DNA from: Artocarpus heterophyllus
Lineage: Eukaryota > Streptophyta > Magnoliopsida > Rosales > Moraceae
Length of the DNA: 64,000 nt
Reading direction: 5' to 3'
NCBI GenBank assembly: GCA_025403435.1
Contig: CM046349.1
Span: 25,791,854-25,855,853, forward strand
Made by a program: the position numbers and the translations under genes. The notes beneath the pieces were generated by a model. That model searched no databases. It was not told where the DNA came from and saw only the letters and a program-made list of their open reading frames with translations. Shown in pieces: positions 1 to 12,411 of the stretch; position 1 is the stretch's first letter; each line of letters starts with the position of its first letter.

Positions 1-2495
1 CTTAGAAACGCTAAGTAATGATGAAAACTTAGTATCATTTGACATACTTGTCCTTTTTGTTATCATTACCATCATCATCAATGTTATTATTATTACTATT
101 ATTCTTGTTATTGTCATTTTGTTAAGGATACCGAGTCCAAGGAAGGATCGATCTCGTTATGCTATTACCATGGAAGTTTGGAGTAGAGTTGACCGTTGTT
201 TAAAGCTTACATATTGATGTGACTAAGCTTGGATTCCTCGACTATAAGTATAGCAGAATCCTTGGGCAATCTATCTAGCATGTGGTTGACTATGAGGTGA
301 ATAGAGACTTAGTTAAGTAAGCCGCCTATAACGTTTTAAGATTCAATAGGGAAATGAAATTATAAGGATTGGCTATCTTGAGGATTCTAAGTTGTATGAT
401 AAGTAAGACAATAGATAAGAGTGAGTAATTAAAGAGATTATTATTTAAGACAATGTTGTGATATAGAGTATCCTAGAGGTCATTTTCTATTGAATTTGTA
501 CATTAGGCATCTAAGATTTGGAATCCATCTTAGGAGATTGGTACTCATATACAAAAATGTGTCTTTGGTGATGTATAGACAACACATCTTGAGGTCTTTT
601 CCCGTTCAAATCGTAGCTTTGGTGTTTAAACAATTGGGGTCTTTTAGGAGATTGGTGATCATTTATAACCTATTTGTTTGGTAGAAAGCACATCTTGAGG
701 TCTTAAGTTGGAAAAGATTTGATGACGTCCAAAATTTTCTAGTGGTTAAGGTTCAAGGAATTCCCTTATAATGCACTAAGTTGGTATCCTTTTATTGGTG
801 AATTTTGGAATGTAAACAAGTGATTCCGTTTAGTTTGAATTGTCAAAAGTGCTTCATTGGACTCTATGGAAAATAAGGATTGAATTTTAGGGAGACACCA
901 AGGATTGGGTAGGTATAGTCTAAGACCTTGACCTTTAGACATTATTATTGTATCTGAAGAGACAAACCACACTTTAATGCCCACGATGAGACATGTGTTG
1001 CTTTAAGAACCATATTGTTGATGTTACTAAATTGAGTTTGCACATTTGAAGTTTAACATAACTATTAGGGACGTTGTCAAGTCATTAAATTACAAAATAT
1101 TATCTCCTTGAGGACTGTTACCAATGAATTAGAGGGCTCAACTTAGGATTGAATACCCATTATCCTCAACATAGGTTCATACCTTTAGAGATGCATAAGA
1201 TGTTTATTAGATTCATCGTTTGGATATATATCAACTCAAATTACACATTTCTAGGAATTTCTTAGTGATAAGATGATTATCTACTAAGGTCTTCTTTTCT
1301 ACAGAATCATCTCATAGATTTCAGCTAATCATTGGCTTATTGGCATTGAGAGTTGCAGAGATCATTTTAGGTCATATATTAAGTTTGGCTCTATTGAGAC
1401 CGACCTAGCCCTAGGTCTAGAAAGATTATGATGACACCTAGTTTAACTGAAAGTATGACGCTACTAGGTCATTGTTGATAGGTTGACCAATTAGACGCAT
1501 CTTATTTATTTCATTTCAACCTAATTGTCAAGCGAAAGACTTAGGAGAGTTTTAGTGCTCCTTGTTTGATTACATATGGTTACGTCATTAGCCACTTCAT
1601 ATAGAGATACCCGTTTTAATGTCAAGTATTGGGAGATTTTTTTTTCGAGAAACCTTTGGAGTAGAATTTAACACAATTTTTCATCCTTAGACTGAAGAAT
1701 AGATTGAGAGAGTTCTTTAGATTCTTGAGGAAATGCTTCGTGCTTGCATCTTGGACTTTGGTGAATATTGGGAGAAGCACCCGAACCTAGCTGAATGATC
1801 TTATAACAAAGGGTACTAAGCTGTCATCAATAAGGCTCTGTTCAGGCACTCGAAGGTAGTCGACATCAGATACAACTTGTTGGCTAGAATCTAGAGATGA
1901 CTCACCACTAAACTAGATAATACACCAAACAACGACAAAACAATTGATCGTATTTGGGAGCGCTTGCGAATCATTCAACTTATTAGAAGAGTTATGTTGA
2001 CATAAGACATAGACCAATGGAATTTCAAGACAGCAACTATGTCCATTGAGAGTCTTCACATGCAAAGAAATTTCTCGTTGTGGTGTTAGTAGGAAACATC
2101 CATCAAGATACGTCGGGCTATCCACAAATCATGTAGCAAATTACAGTTGTTGCGAAACACTTTAACTTGCCTTAAGCATTATCATATGTTCACAATGTCT
2201 TTCATGTGCCTATCCTCTGTAAGTGCCAGCCCGATCCCAACACATTTGTCTCATGGTGTGATGTGCTGCTCCAAGAAAACGTGACTCACGAAGAGGTGCT
2301 GACTCAAGTCACTAATCACAAGGTGACAAGTTTGTACAGACAAAGACTATGTAGATAAAGTACTATTGCAGCGCCACTGTGAAGATGAAGCAACTTAGGA
2401 GCTAGAGTCAACAATGGAAGAAGTATACCGCACTTGTTTTGCTTTTGAGGTAACCTCTAATTTTGAGGACGAAATTTCTTTTAGGAGGGTGGAAC
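1..2495 (+). pseudogene. Decayed Ty3/gypsy (Tekay) pol remnant of element A
   Basis: This is the internal 3' part of an LTR retrotransposon that enters the window already in progress. Reading forward with frame changes, an integrase fragment VDRLT is visible near 1474-1488. MLRACILDFG at 1733-1762 matches the usual Tekay integrase stretch LEDMLRACxLDF. At 2360-2460 there are traces of the C-terminal chromodomain-like tail (QRHCEDEAT, then ELESTMEE). Stops and indels interrupt every frame. The stretch 1-1400 gives no convincing domain and may be reverse transcriptase/RNase H decayed beyond recognition. The polypurine tract and LTR follow directly, which fixes orientation and identity. Tekay membership is inferred from the tail and the long LTR. 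Confidence 0.75.
2476..2495 (+). other. Polypurine tract of element A
   Basis: Purine-rich run TTAGGAGGGTGGAAC immediately before the LTR start. It follows GAGGACGAAATTTC, a context shared with element B at 36180-36200. This is the plus-strand primer position of an LTR retrotransposon. Confidence 0.7.
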
Positions 2496-5400
2496 TATAA
2501 CATCTGAAAATTTAATATGCAATTTATTTTGTGTAAATTCGATCAATTAGTGTACCAAATTAATTTTGAGGTGTAAAAATTTATTTTTGCATAAACTATA
2601 TCCATTTACATATTTAGAATGCATTTTCCTCAAAATTTTAGTTTTAAAAATTATATCCACTATTTACATTATTTGTACTTTTAGCCCTATATTTAACTTT
2701 TATTTCAAAATCACCCTAAACTTAATTTTTATTGCAAAAATTACCCCAAAACCCACTGTCCCTCACTCTACACATGTAGCCCCCTGCCCAAGGCATAAAC
2801 ATACTAGAAAATTTCTGGTCTCCATGCATTGAGACCTCTTCACCATTTAGAGACTCCAACCCACTACCTAGAGCACCTTACACACTCGACACTCACCTCC
2901 TCTCTCTCTCATGCCTCCCACTCTCTCTTCCTCTTGTTTTGCTAAAGCAAAACACTCAAAAAACACCCAAATGCAGTGAAGAAACCCAGCCACCATCCCC
3001 CTCTCTTGAAGCCAAAAAAATCCTAGCCAAAGAGAAGCTAGAGAGCAGCCATTGGAAGCCAAAAAATGCCCACCAAAGACATCCAAAAATATTAAGGAAA
3101 GCAGCATCATTTCTTGTCCAAAAAGCACCAAGAACCTTGCCAAAAACATGCCCAAGCTCACTTGAAATCACCAAGAAACATAGCTCAAACACTCAACCAA
3201 AAACTAGGAAAAACAACCACCTATAAGGCCAGCCAACTTTTAAGGATTCAAGCTTGATTTTTAATCCAAAAGTGTGGTGTTTTTCAGTGGAATTTTGAGG
3301 TAGGTTTTCCTTAATCTAAACTTAGTTTTTAGTATGTATTTTCTTCAAGTTTAAGGTATGATTTTTGTGTTTAAAGTTCATGAAAATTTCTAGGTATGTC
3401 AACATGCATATTTGAGCATTTATGAGCAAAAACTTGAGTCATGAGCTAAAACCAACAACCAACCTTCATTTTCATATGACAACAATATTAGAAACATGTT
3501 AGGAATATTTAAAACTAGGTTCCATAGCTTTATGATTGATGTTTTAAAGTTTTGAGCTTGAAGAGCAAACTTAAGCATGTTTTCATCTTTATTTCTAAGA
3601 TATGCTAGAGATATGGTTTTAATGATGATTTTGGTATAAAAATTGATGAGAATGTGTTCACTATGAGTATAGAATGCTTACTACATATTTTGGAATGATT
3701 TGACATTTTGTATAATGATAATATGATATGGTTTAAAGAAAAACTTAGTATTCTTGAAACTTAGCAATACCTCAATGAGCAGTGGTAATTTCTCAAATTT
3801 CTAGGATTAAATAAAAATTATTTTTGTAGATTGGTTTGCATAATTAAAAAGCTTTCCAACAAGTTTTCATGAGCCTAAATCAGAGTTGTATTTTATTTTC
3901 TATGAATTTTTCAAGTTTTAGTTGGAAACTAGCAAATCTGCCTAAGGAAGGAAAAACTGGGTTCAGTGGAGGCACAGTCGATTGCGCCTTGTATTTTAGG
4001 GTCAACTTTGCACTATAGCTTTAGCTACTGCCTTCTCCACCGAGCCCAACAATGCCTTCAGTTTGTTCCGGTTCAGTTCCTTCATGTTCCGTCATGGTTA
4101 AACATTCTTAAAACCCTTGTTTTAATGTTTTAAAGTTCTAGAAAACCAATTTATGTTTCATGATCATTTTAAGGGACTAAATGGCACATTAGAGATTAGT
4201 TTATACATAATAAGCATTTATGGTTTTGGTTGTCTTGTTTCAATGTCTTGCTGACCTTGTTGAAAACCCTCACGATTAGGCAGCGTTGGAGCATACATTG
4301 TGTGAGTTTGATTAATTAAAAACTAAGGGTCCGTTTAGTAAATAGATTCTAATTAGTGATTTAATTTAAGTTAGTGTGATTTGAATTAGGATTTGAGTTA
4401 GTGATTTGAATTGTTATTCAAATTGACGTTTGGATGTGCATTTAAATTTTAATCTGAGTATATAGAATAAAATTGAAATTTATGTTTGGAGAGGTAGTGA
4501 CAATAGTTTTTGATTTATTAATAAATCTAATAAAATCTTAATATTAATGATCTTAAAAAATATGCAATATGGATCTTGATTTATTCCTCTCTTCATTAGA
4601 AACACAGTAAAAAAAGAATCATCTCAATTGGATATCAAATGAAGAAGTTAAGATTTGTTTTCCTCAAATATAGGAGAGAGAATTTTAGTTTTTATTGTAG
4701 TAAAGATATCCGAGTATTAAAAGTTTAAGGGGGGATGAGAACTTTAAAAACTTAGATTCTTGATACTCAAAAGATTCAGATTTTGGGGGAAACAAATACG
4801 TATCTGAAGGATTCTTGATACTCGAATCCAAATTTAAGTCCATTGAGCTTAAAGAATGCATGAAACAAACATACCCTAAGAGTGTTCTTAGAGGCTTTAC
4901 TAAAGTGGTAGGATTTCTAACCCCTTTTCTTGGTAACCATGTTTTAATGAAGTTGTTGGCCATATTGCTAAACTTTATGAGATGAGCATGTTTATTACAA
5001 AGTTGTTGATGAATGTGTTTTGCATATTGCTACAAGTTTGCAAAATGTATATGATATGTAAATATGAGGAATTTCATATTTTGGTGAATGGATTTGAGAA
5101 TTTTGATTTAGACTCGGAATAAAAAATTCTAAGCATATTGGGGAAATTCAAACTCCACCGAGGACAAGTGGATCCCGAATGGTAGGTTTTATTGGTAGGC
5201 AGAGAGATCGGGTTATATAGAGTGTGACCTTCGGAGCAGGCCCTAAACCTCGTTGAGGAGCTTTGTAGCATGGGCATTGGCTAAATGATTATGAATATGT
5301 TAAATGTATATGATATACTAAGGGTTTGGGAATAAAAACTTGAATAAAACGTCTCATCTTTTTCAAAAACATTTTAAATTCAGTTGCAACCATTGATATT

Positions 5401-6019
5401 CTAATTATTTATCTGTTTACCTTATTGCTATTTAAATACCTTAGTTGTTTTGAATTGTTAAAGTTTGTTCAAATATCATCTTACTAGATCTTTCGCTCAT
5501 TTTTGTGTTTTAGAGTAACCCCCCTTTCAAGCAATGCAAAGAGTAGTGCTAAGTGAGTACCGAGATGGTGTTCATAGTTTGTCAATATGTATATTGTGAT
5601 GCTTTCTATTGGGATTATAACAATTGTCAGCTTTCTAAGAGGGTTTGTGCCACTGCATCTATGTTGTCTTTTTTCTACTTTAATTTATTTGTATATGTAA
5701 AATGACTGTATGGTCGAGCATTGTTCCATTGATGCACTTTGTAAAAACTTGTGAACTTATGGGTTAATTTAAAAATTGAATTCTTGAGATTTAAAGTTTT
5801 ATTTGAGATAGTTATTTTGTATTTTGTATTTGAGATTTAAAGTTTTCCTTGCTCTTAGAATTCGTATTTTGTAATCAATCTGGAATAATCCATATGAAAA
5901 AATTAAGTTGCATTTATAAATTTCATTTTTAATTTAATTTCAAGTTTTAAAATTTTATTTAATTTAAACTATTTTCTTAAACTAAACTTACATGCCATGC
6001 CCTATTTTCGGGGCAGACA
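2496..6019 (+). repeat. 3' LTR of Tekay element A
   Basis: The LTR starts TATAACATCT (TG mutated to TA) directly after the polypurine tract and ends in TTTCGGGGCAGACA. That end corresponds to CTTCGGGGTGTGACA, the LTR end of element B at 23185. A further landmark shared with B is GAGATCGGG followed by GTGTGACCTT near 5204. It is 3.5 kb long, about 3.0 kb without the inserted MITE, which suits long-LTR Tekay/Del elements. A pyrimidine-rich stretch at 2895-2935 sits where B has its TATA/CT-rich region. Several open frames inside (2868-3226, 4685-4963) are chance frames. The 5' LTR lies outside the window, so the target duplication cannot be tested. Confidence 0.75.
4327..4876. mobile_element. 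Tourist-like (PIF/Harbinger) MITE inside LTR A
   Basis: The element is 550 bp with terminal inverted repeats: left GGGTCCGTTTAGTAA, right (reverse complement) GGGTATGTTTGTTTCA. A TAA flanks it on both sides (4324-4326 and 4877-4879). GGGxxxGTTT ends with a TAA/TTA duplication are the signature of Tourist-type MITEs. It has no coding capacity. The host LTR reads on smoothly across the excised segment. It is probably mobilised in trans by a Harbinger transposase, which is not present here. Confidence 0.75.
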
Positions 6020-7011
6020 GGCTTTTGGCTTTTAAAAGCTCTTCCAAAAAAAGTTATGTCCACCAAGCTCATCTAAAAGAGCCTTTGAAAAGACACAAGA
6101 AGCTGTTTCAAGGTTTTAGATTAAATTGCTTGGCTCATCCCTAAACTTTTTAAAAGGTGACTCGCTGGTCCCTTTTTTTCTTTTATTTTTTAGCTTAGCT
6201 GACCCTGAACTCTTTAGAATGGTGTAAAAGGATTGAAGTAACTGATGTATGTTTAATTTCTCTCATTTTTCAATCACATGCCAAGCACATGTTTTAATCT
6301 CAGGGGTATTTTAGTAAAACAACAATTTTATTATATTTTTAATAAAATTAAACTAAATTAAAATTTAAAATTATAAAACATTAAAAAAAACACATTTAAT
6401 TGTTTACCAAAAAAAAAAAAAAGATCTTCCAACTTAGACACAACCCTAGCCCAAAACCTCAAATAACAACCACCATCTGGAGACCATAGGTTTGACCTCA
6501 ACACCCCCCCACTGTCTCTCTCTCAAACCCATCACCACCATTGTCTCTTTCCATCTCCTCCTCTTCCTCCTCCTCCTCCTCCTCCTCCTCCTCCTTTTCT
6601 TCTTCTTCTTCTTCTATCCCCTCTGATAAACACAAAGAGCATGAACGAGTAGTGAAATCTTTTCTAAGAAAAATTAACTAGCAATGCTCTTGATAAAATG
6701 GAGAAGCAAATCTCTCTAACAGACAAGTGGTCATATTCTGAACAATATAAAAGAAAGTGATTTATTTGCAATATAAAAAAATATTTTAATCATACATGTC
6801 ATTTGTTCCATAGCCAGATTTTTTTTCCTGAAATATAATTTCATTGAACAAAAACTAAAAGGCAAATAGCCTACAAATACAAAACGAAGATGGCTGAAGG
6901 AGAAACAACAGGGTATAACGGCCAAAAACTTTCTAAGCAATCTAAATACTGTTCCAGGTGTGGAGCCAAATTAAGTCAACACTCAGCAAAAAGGAAGAAA
7001 AAAGGAGTGTC
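6020..7011. other. Intergenic, unassigned
   Basis: No supported gene. The stretch is AT-rich with an A-run at 6405-6422. It includes a segment (6150-6320) with the flavour of dispersed plant repeats, such as TCCCTAAACTTT and GGGGTATTTTAGTAAAA. The only clear feature is the pyrimidine microsatellite listed separately. Confidence 0.6.
6555..6615 (+). repeat. (TCC)n/(TTC)n microsatellite
   Basis: A compound trinucleotide pyrimidine repeat: about ten CCT/TCC units followed by about six TTC units. Confidence 0.9.
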
Positions 7012-7017
7012 TGTTGG

Positions 7018-7165
7018 AGGCGCTACCAAGAGAGCGCCGTAGCGCTGATGGAAAGGCGCCTAGGCGTTGGGCATAAAGTGCCTAGGCGCTGAGCATAGAG
7101 CGCTGCGACGCTGAGTGAATAGCGCTGTGGCACCGTAGCGCTCGTTCTGAGCGCCGCGAGGCCGA
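7018..7165 (+). repeat. GC-rich palindrome array at the LTR 5' end
   Basis: Short palindromes follow one another: AGCGCT at 7041, 7099, 7121 and 7137; CGCCTAGGCG (perfect 10-bp palindrome) at 7057-7066; GCCTAGGC at 7080-7087. Unit spacing is irregular. The array lies upstream of the TATA box, in the U3 position. Confidence 0.8.
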
Positions 7166-7272
7166 GGTGCCGTGTTGTTGCAAAATTTTGAGTTAGAGTT
7201 GAACTCAAACGCCATAAAAATGGGAAACTACTAGGTTTTCTCAGTTCATTGCTATTTTTCTCTTCTTTGGTG

Positions 7273-7280
7273 TATAAATA
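7273..7280 (+). promoter_or_regulatory. TATA box of the isolated LTR
   Basis: TATAAATA, 261 bp after the LTR start and downstream of the GC-rich array. This is a typical U3 promoter position, with transcription expected to start about 30 bp downstream. Confidence 0.55.
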
Positions 7281-7623
7281 GACATAAGGTGGCTAGGGTT
7301 GTGACTTTTGGTGTGTGTGACTTTGTGAGAGGCATATTTTTGTGAGAGTTCCATCATTGTTGAGAGAAAAAATTCCCACAGGGTGCTAGGTAGAAGAGAG
7401 TTTTGGTAAACACAATTTGAGAGTGTGTGAGAAACTTCTCTTGTAATCTGTAATCTCCCTTATCATAGTGGAATCTGCAGTGGTAGAAATAGGATGTAGT
7501 CTCAAATTTGGACAAACCTGTATAAAAATTTGGTGTCTCTTTTTTCTTCTTTTCTCCTATTTCTTTTATGCAATTATTTGTTCTTGCAATCCTTGGAATT
7601 AGGAGATGCCTAATTCCCCAACA

Positions 7624-7922
7624 AATACAACCAAACCAAAGCAAAGAAAGAATAAAAAACAACAATACCAGAAGAACAAAAGAGTTTTGAACAAATTCTC
7701 ATTAAAAAAAATCCTAACTTTAATCACTAATTATAAACCCACCACAAAAAATCTCCTAATCGATATCAATATATTTCTATCCTAAACTATTTCTACAAAA
7801 CAACTCAAAAATCCTAATTTACAGTTCAGAAACTAAAAATCCCAATTTATAAGCCTGATGGATTGGTAGATACATGGAGTTAGTGTAGACGAAGCATTCG
7901 AGCAATTCATGGATGCTGATGG
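7624..7922. other. Intergenic remnant between LTR and copia-1
   Basis: A-rich, with nothing recognised for most of its length. The last 60 bases (7863-7922) read on the plus strand as HGVSVDEAFEQFMDADG without stops. This could be a scrap of a host gene into which copia-1 inserted, but it is too short to identify. Confidence 0.4.
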
Positions 7923-9969
7923 TGTTGGAAAAAATAGTACGCAGTGGAATTTTAAAAATTTTACATTAGAGTATTTTTCAAAATACAAGTTTGACATGCT
8001 ATATGCATAAATTAACCAGATCTTTCTAACCTTTGTATGCCGAAGAACCATCGTAAAACGTGAAGAGAAGTAACGTTTCAGAAGAGCCTCAACCAACTGC
8101 TCTTCTTTGCTATTCGCTATCCACGACCAGAGTGAGTGTGGGCTCACATGTACAGCTCTTCCACCAAGTGACTCTCCTTCCAACCAATCGAGAGAACCCA
8201 AAGCAAGTGTTTGTGATTTGTGAACAAAACCTCTCAGGGAGTTTTCAGATTCTCACTAGCAGAGTATCACTCTTAATCTCTCAATTGATCTTAACTAATC
8301 TGTATAACACATGTGAATCACCCCTATATATAGAGGCTGGGTCTAGGGTCAGTCTTTATCAGATTAAGTCTCAAAAACTCAAAACAGAATCAAGTTCAGA
8401 TCAATATATGATAAGATCTGTATGGAAACGCGTAATCTTATCCTTCGCTAATCAGCAGGCCGATCAGCCTGATCGGCAGGTCGAACAGTCCCCATCGATA
8501 GGTCGAACACTTGGATCGGTAGGCCAAACTACTGATAAAAAAAAAATCTCTGCGAAGCTTTTATTTTCTACCCGAGATTCTATCGGATAAAGTCTTAGTT
8601 TTAATTCAAATAACCTAATAGAAAAGTTATCTAATTAAAACAACTTTATCTAGATAATCTCTACGAAAATAAATGAATTCCCAATAATTCTACAAGTTTA
8701 TCTTGATCTAATTTATCTAAAATTAAATCAACCGATAAATAGACAAGAACTATCCGATCCCAATAATTCAACAAGTTTATCTTGAATCAATTTTATCACA
8801 AAATTAATTCAACTGATAAACAGACATGAATTATCTGATTCTTTCAAATTTTAACCAATCTGATAAATCCGACATAAGTAATCAATTATTGAAAAAGCAC
8901 GCAGTGTCGTTACAGGATGTTGTGAGCTAGCAAAGGGGACTAAATAGACCTATATAGTTCAAGCTCCCGATAATTATGAAACCCAATATCCCAGATATAC
9001 ATTTCATAATTATCAACTCCAATGCTAGTCCACTAAAAGCTTGGAGTTGTACTCTCAAACTACACAGAATTACGAAGCTCGTATAGCTAAGTCTCTATGA
9101 CAGATCATAGTGAATCGTATCACCATATGATAATTCATAATCGGCTTAAGGACAAGTTTTGTCTTACCTTCTCGATTATTTTTTATCTTGCATTCCATTA
9201 TCTCACCATCAGAAAACTTACTATCCAATAACAATATACCATTCGGTTACACCTATGTATCAAATGGTTGAGTGCTTCAGTTTTTCAATTACAAGATAAT
9301 ACATATAAGAGGATATCATTACTCCTAAAGAGGAGCTATGGATTCCATATCTATGAATAATAGGTCTATGCTATCAAGAGTCATGCCTCTAACGTACCGG
9401 CATGCATACCACTATTAAGATGTGGATGTCACCCTTTAGTACATCAAAAGGCACAAGCCAAGACAACGGGCCCACTATGCATCTCAGGATTAAGATACAA
9501 CACAAATGATTGTCTAAAGTGAATCGATTTGCCGAGATAGAATTATTAATCCAAATCAATTCACTTTATGTCCCGATCCAACACATCGTCACCTATGACA
9601 ATGTGCCAATGTTTCTATTCATGGAGTCCACCTCCGATGGTCAAGACAAACCATCTCCCAAAAGGGATATAGACAACATAACAATCTTTGCATGAATAAA
9701 GTGCCCAACTTTATTCCCTCAATTGTTGATCTTATGATTTAGACCATCACCTTAAAAATCATGTCTTTCGCATAATCCGTCCATCATATGCCCAATTCTT
9801 AAGGTTTAGACCGACAGTCTCATACTTTTGTTTGCTTAACATACATTCAACAAATATGAACGTAAAGAGGACAATATTTGGTATATAAATAATGAATAAA
9901 TTCTTTATTGATAAAAATGTCTCTAAAAACTTATTACATTTTTACTCCTTAGGGCATACATGTCTAACA
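7923..9969 (-). repeat. 3' LTR of copia-1
   Basis: 2,047 bp. In element orientation it starts TGTTAGACATG after the polypurine tract and ends CCAACA. Its element-3' end (7923 up to about 8513) matches the truncated 5' LTR at 20577-21162. It carries four palindromic motif units at 8452-8529. Confidence 0.85.
8452..8529. repeat. Palindromic motif array in copia-1 3' LTR
   Basis: Four units: CAGCAGGCCGAT, ATCGGCAGGTCGAAC, ATCGATAGGTCGAAC and ATCGGTAGGCCAAAC. The differences between units are mainly C/T or G/A transitions. Confidence 0.8.
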
Positions 9970-9980
9970 ATCTCCCACTT
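9970..9980 (-). other. Polypurine tract of copia-1
   Basis: The minus strand reads AAGTGGGAGAT directly before the LTR start TGTTAGA, the usual copia arrangement. Confidence 0.7.
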
Positions 9981-9983
9981 GTA

Positions 9984-11480
9984 CTAAGTGAGTAAATATG
10001 ACAAATCTCGCATCCCCATAGCTTCCACATGCCTCTCGAAGACTTTCCCAGTAAGTGTCTTCGTAAATGGATAAGCTAAATTATCCTCTAAAGCGATCTT
10101 GCACCCTATGACATGCCCGCTCTCAACAAAGTCCTTTATCACATGATACTTCCGATCAATATGCTTACTCTTCTTGTGAAATGTTGGTTCCCTAGCATTA
10201 GCTACCGCTGCACTGTTATCACAGTACAATGATACCGCCTTATCCATACTAGGAACTACCTCAAGATCCCCAAGGAACTTGCGGAGCCACACTGCTTCTT
10301 TCGAAGCATCACTAGCTGCCACATACTCGGCCTCCATTGTTGAATCTGAAGTGCAATCTTGCTTAGCACTTCTCCAACTAATGGCACCGCCGCCTAGAGT
10401 AAACACAAAACCCAAAGTCGATTTCCTAGAATCCAGACAGGATTAAAAATCCAAGTCAGTGTATCCTAGAGGAGTCAAGTCCTCACCCAAATACACAAGC
10501 ATATACCCTCGAGTCCTTCTCAAGTACTTGAAAATATGCTTTACCACAACCTAATGGTTCGGTCCTGGATCCGCCTGAAATCGACTTACAATCCCGATCG
10601 CATAACTAATATCCGGTCATGTGCAAAGCATGGCATACATGAGACTACCCACTATTGAAACATAAGGCACCTTGTTCATGTATTCTCTTTCTTCATAAGA
10701 CTTTAGTGAGTCTTTCTTAGAAAGAGTAATTCCAAACCTAGATGGTTGCCCACCTTTCTTGGAATCCTGCATTGCAAACCTCTTGAGAATTTTATCTATA
10801 TAGCCGGCTTGAGACAAAGCTATCATTTTGTTCTTCTTATCCCGAAAGATCTGGATACCGAGAACAAAATTAGCCTCCCCAAGTCCTTCATGTCAAACTG
10901 CTTGGTCAACCATAATTTGACCAATGACAATGCCCCAACGTCATTGCCAATTACTAGTATGTCATCTACATAGAGCAGTACAAAAACCACCTTTCCATCC
11001 TTAATGTGTTTGTAAACACATGGTTTATCCACATTTTGTGAGAACCATTAAGTCTTGATCACCTGATCAAATCTTATGTTCCAAGAACGAGAAGCCTGTT
11101 TAAGTCCATAAATTAATTTTAGCAGCTTACAAACCTTACCCTCTTGACCCGTGACCTTGAACCCGTCTTGTTGTTCCATATAAATGGACTCATCAAGACA
11201 GCCATTCAGAAAAGCCGTCTTGACATCCATTTGCCAAATCTCGTAGTCGAGAGTGGTAGCTATGGACAAGAGAATCCAGATGGACTAAGCATGGCTACAG
11301 GCAAAAAGGTTTCCTCTTAATCAATTCCTTCCTTTTGCGTATAACCCTTAGCTACCAGTCTAGCCTTAAAGGTTTCGACCTTTCCATCCACTCCTTTTTT
11401 TCTCTTGTAGATCCACTTACACCCTATGGGTTTTACCCCTTCGGGAAGATCCACAAGCTCCCAGACCTGATTAGTCTCCA
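9984..11480 (-). pseudogene. copia-1 reverse transcriptase and RNase H (broken)
   Basis: This is the C-terminal half of a copia polyprotein that would copy RNA to DNA in the particle. Reading down the minus strand, TAFLNGCLDESIYM and LIYGLKQASRSW (11048-11269) come first. The catalytic box YVDDILV follows (10823-11032). Then comes LSQAGYIDKIL through VGSLMYAMLCT (10617-10826). RNase H is at 9984-10415 with EAEYVAASDASKEAVWL, the CDNSAAVAN block, and HKKSKHIDRKYH. Reading frame is lost at least between 11048 and 11032, near 10830 and near 10440. The element could not make an intact enzyme. The RNase H end at 9984 is close to the polypurine tract, as expected. Confidence 0.85.
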
Positions 11481-12411
11481 TAGACTTCATCTCAATGTTA
11501 ATGGCCTATGTCCAGAGTTTTGAATCAATATCCTCCATAGCTTCTCTGTAAGTATAAGGATCCCTGTCATGTTCATCCGGTTCAGCCATGAAGACCTCCC
11601 CATTGAACATATACCTCTCTAGTTGACGCCCGATCCTCCCACTACGTCGAAGCCCTTGAGGTTGTTGTTCAGGTTTGTTTGGTTTTTCCACACTGATCAG
11701 AATGGTTTCATTTGAAATCTCCGAAGTAATCGGATCACTCCTTAACTCCTTAAGCACCACTTTGCTTCGAGGTTTAAAGTCGTCCATGTAACTCTCCTCA
11801 AGGAAAGTCGCGTTCGTTGAAACCACGACTTTATTTTCCTTTGGGTTATAAAAATAACCTCCTTTAGTCCCTTTTGGATATCCTACAAACATGCAAACTT
11901 CTGAACGTGCTTCCAACTTATTCAGATCCTTCAATAGGACATAAGCCGAACATCCCCATATGCGAATATGGTTTAAGGATGTCTTCCTACATATCCACAA
12001 CTCGTGAGGAGTTTTAGGGACCGATTTTGAAGGCACATTGTTCAAAAGATAACATGCGGTTTGTAGTGCATATCCCCAAAAGGATAAAGGCAATGATGAA
12101 TAACTCATCATGGACCTAATCATGTCCAACAAAGTCCTATTTCTTCTCTCCGCTATGCCATTCTACTGCAGAGTGCCCGGCGCTATCAAATGGGATAAAA
12201 TCCCATTCTTTAATAAGTGTTCCAAGAACTCATCAGAAAGGTTTTCCCCACCTTGATTAGATCGAAGTGCATTTATGGGTCTACCTAATTGCTGTTCCAC
12301 TTCAGCCCGAAACTCTCTGAACTTGTCAAAAGTTTCGCTTTTATGGTGCATTAGGTACACATACCCATATCTTGAGTAATCATCAATAAAAGTGACGAAA
12401 TACTCATACCC
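11481..12411 (-). pseudogene. copia-1 integrase, second part, and linker
   Basis: Minus-strand frames give YEYFVTFIDDYSRYGYVY (the first catalytic Asp region of the integrase core) at 12320-12411. The block LRSNQGGE, for the second Asp region, follows. An in-frame TAG stands at about 12155, where the family has [34 protein letters not shown] and the GKRT-like C-terminal region come next (11506-12132). The upstream half of this integrase is at 17403-18079. The cut falls exactly between GGY and EYF, where element D inserted. A stop and a frame change make it non-functional. Confidence 0.85.

Larger units (their letters stand above)
7012..7623 (+). mobile_element. Isolated copia-type LTR (612 bp)
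   Basis: It begins TGTTGG and ends CCAACA, a perfect 6-bp terminal inverted repeat of TG...CA type. A TATA box lies about 260 bp in, so the plus orientation is likely. No coding region or primer site adjoins either side, so it is best read as a solo LTR. The flanking 5-mers (GTGTC left, AATAC right) do not match, so the target duplication is lost or one edge is rearranged. The first 150 bp are strikingly GC-rich compared with the surroundings. Confidence 0.65.

Noticed and set aside
2868..3226. Overlapping open frames of 78-97 codons on both strands
   Set aside because: They lie in the CT-rich part of LTR A, have biased composition and no family resemblance.
7833..8201. 122-codon minus-strand frame
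   Set aside because: It crosses the copia-1 LTR edge and target site, so it cannot be one ancestral gene.
8452..8529. Motif arrays as CRISPR-like repeats
   Set aside because: Spacing is irregular, units are degenerate and the context is plant LTRs; no cas genes.
8060..8590. 176-codon plus-strand frame
   Set aside because: It lies entirely in the copia-1 3' LTR and reads through the motif array; the paired LTR copy does not keep it open.
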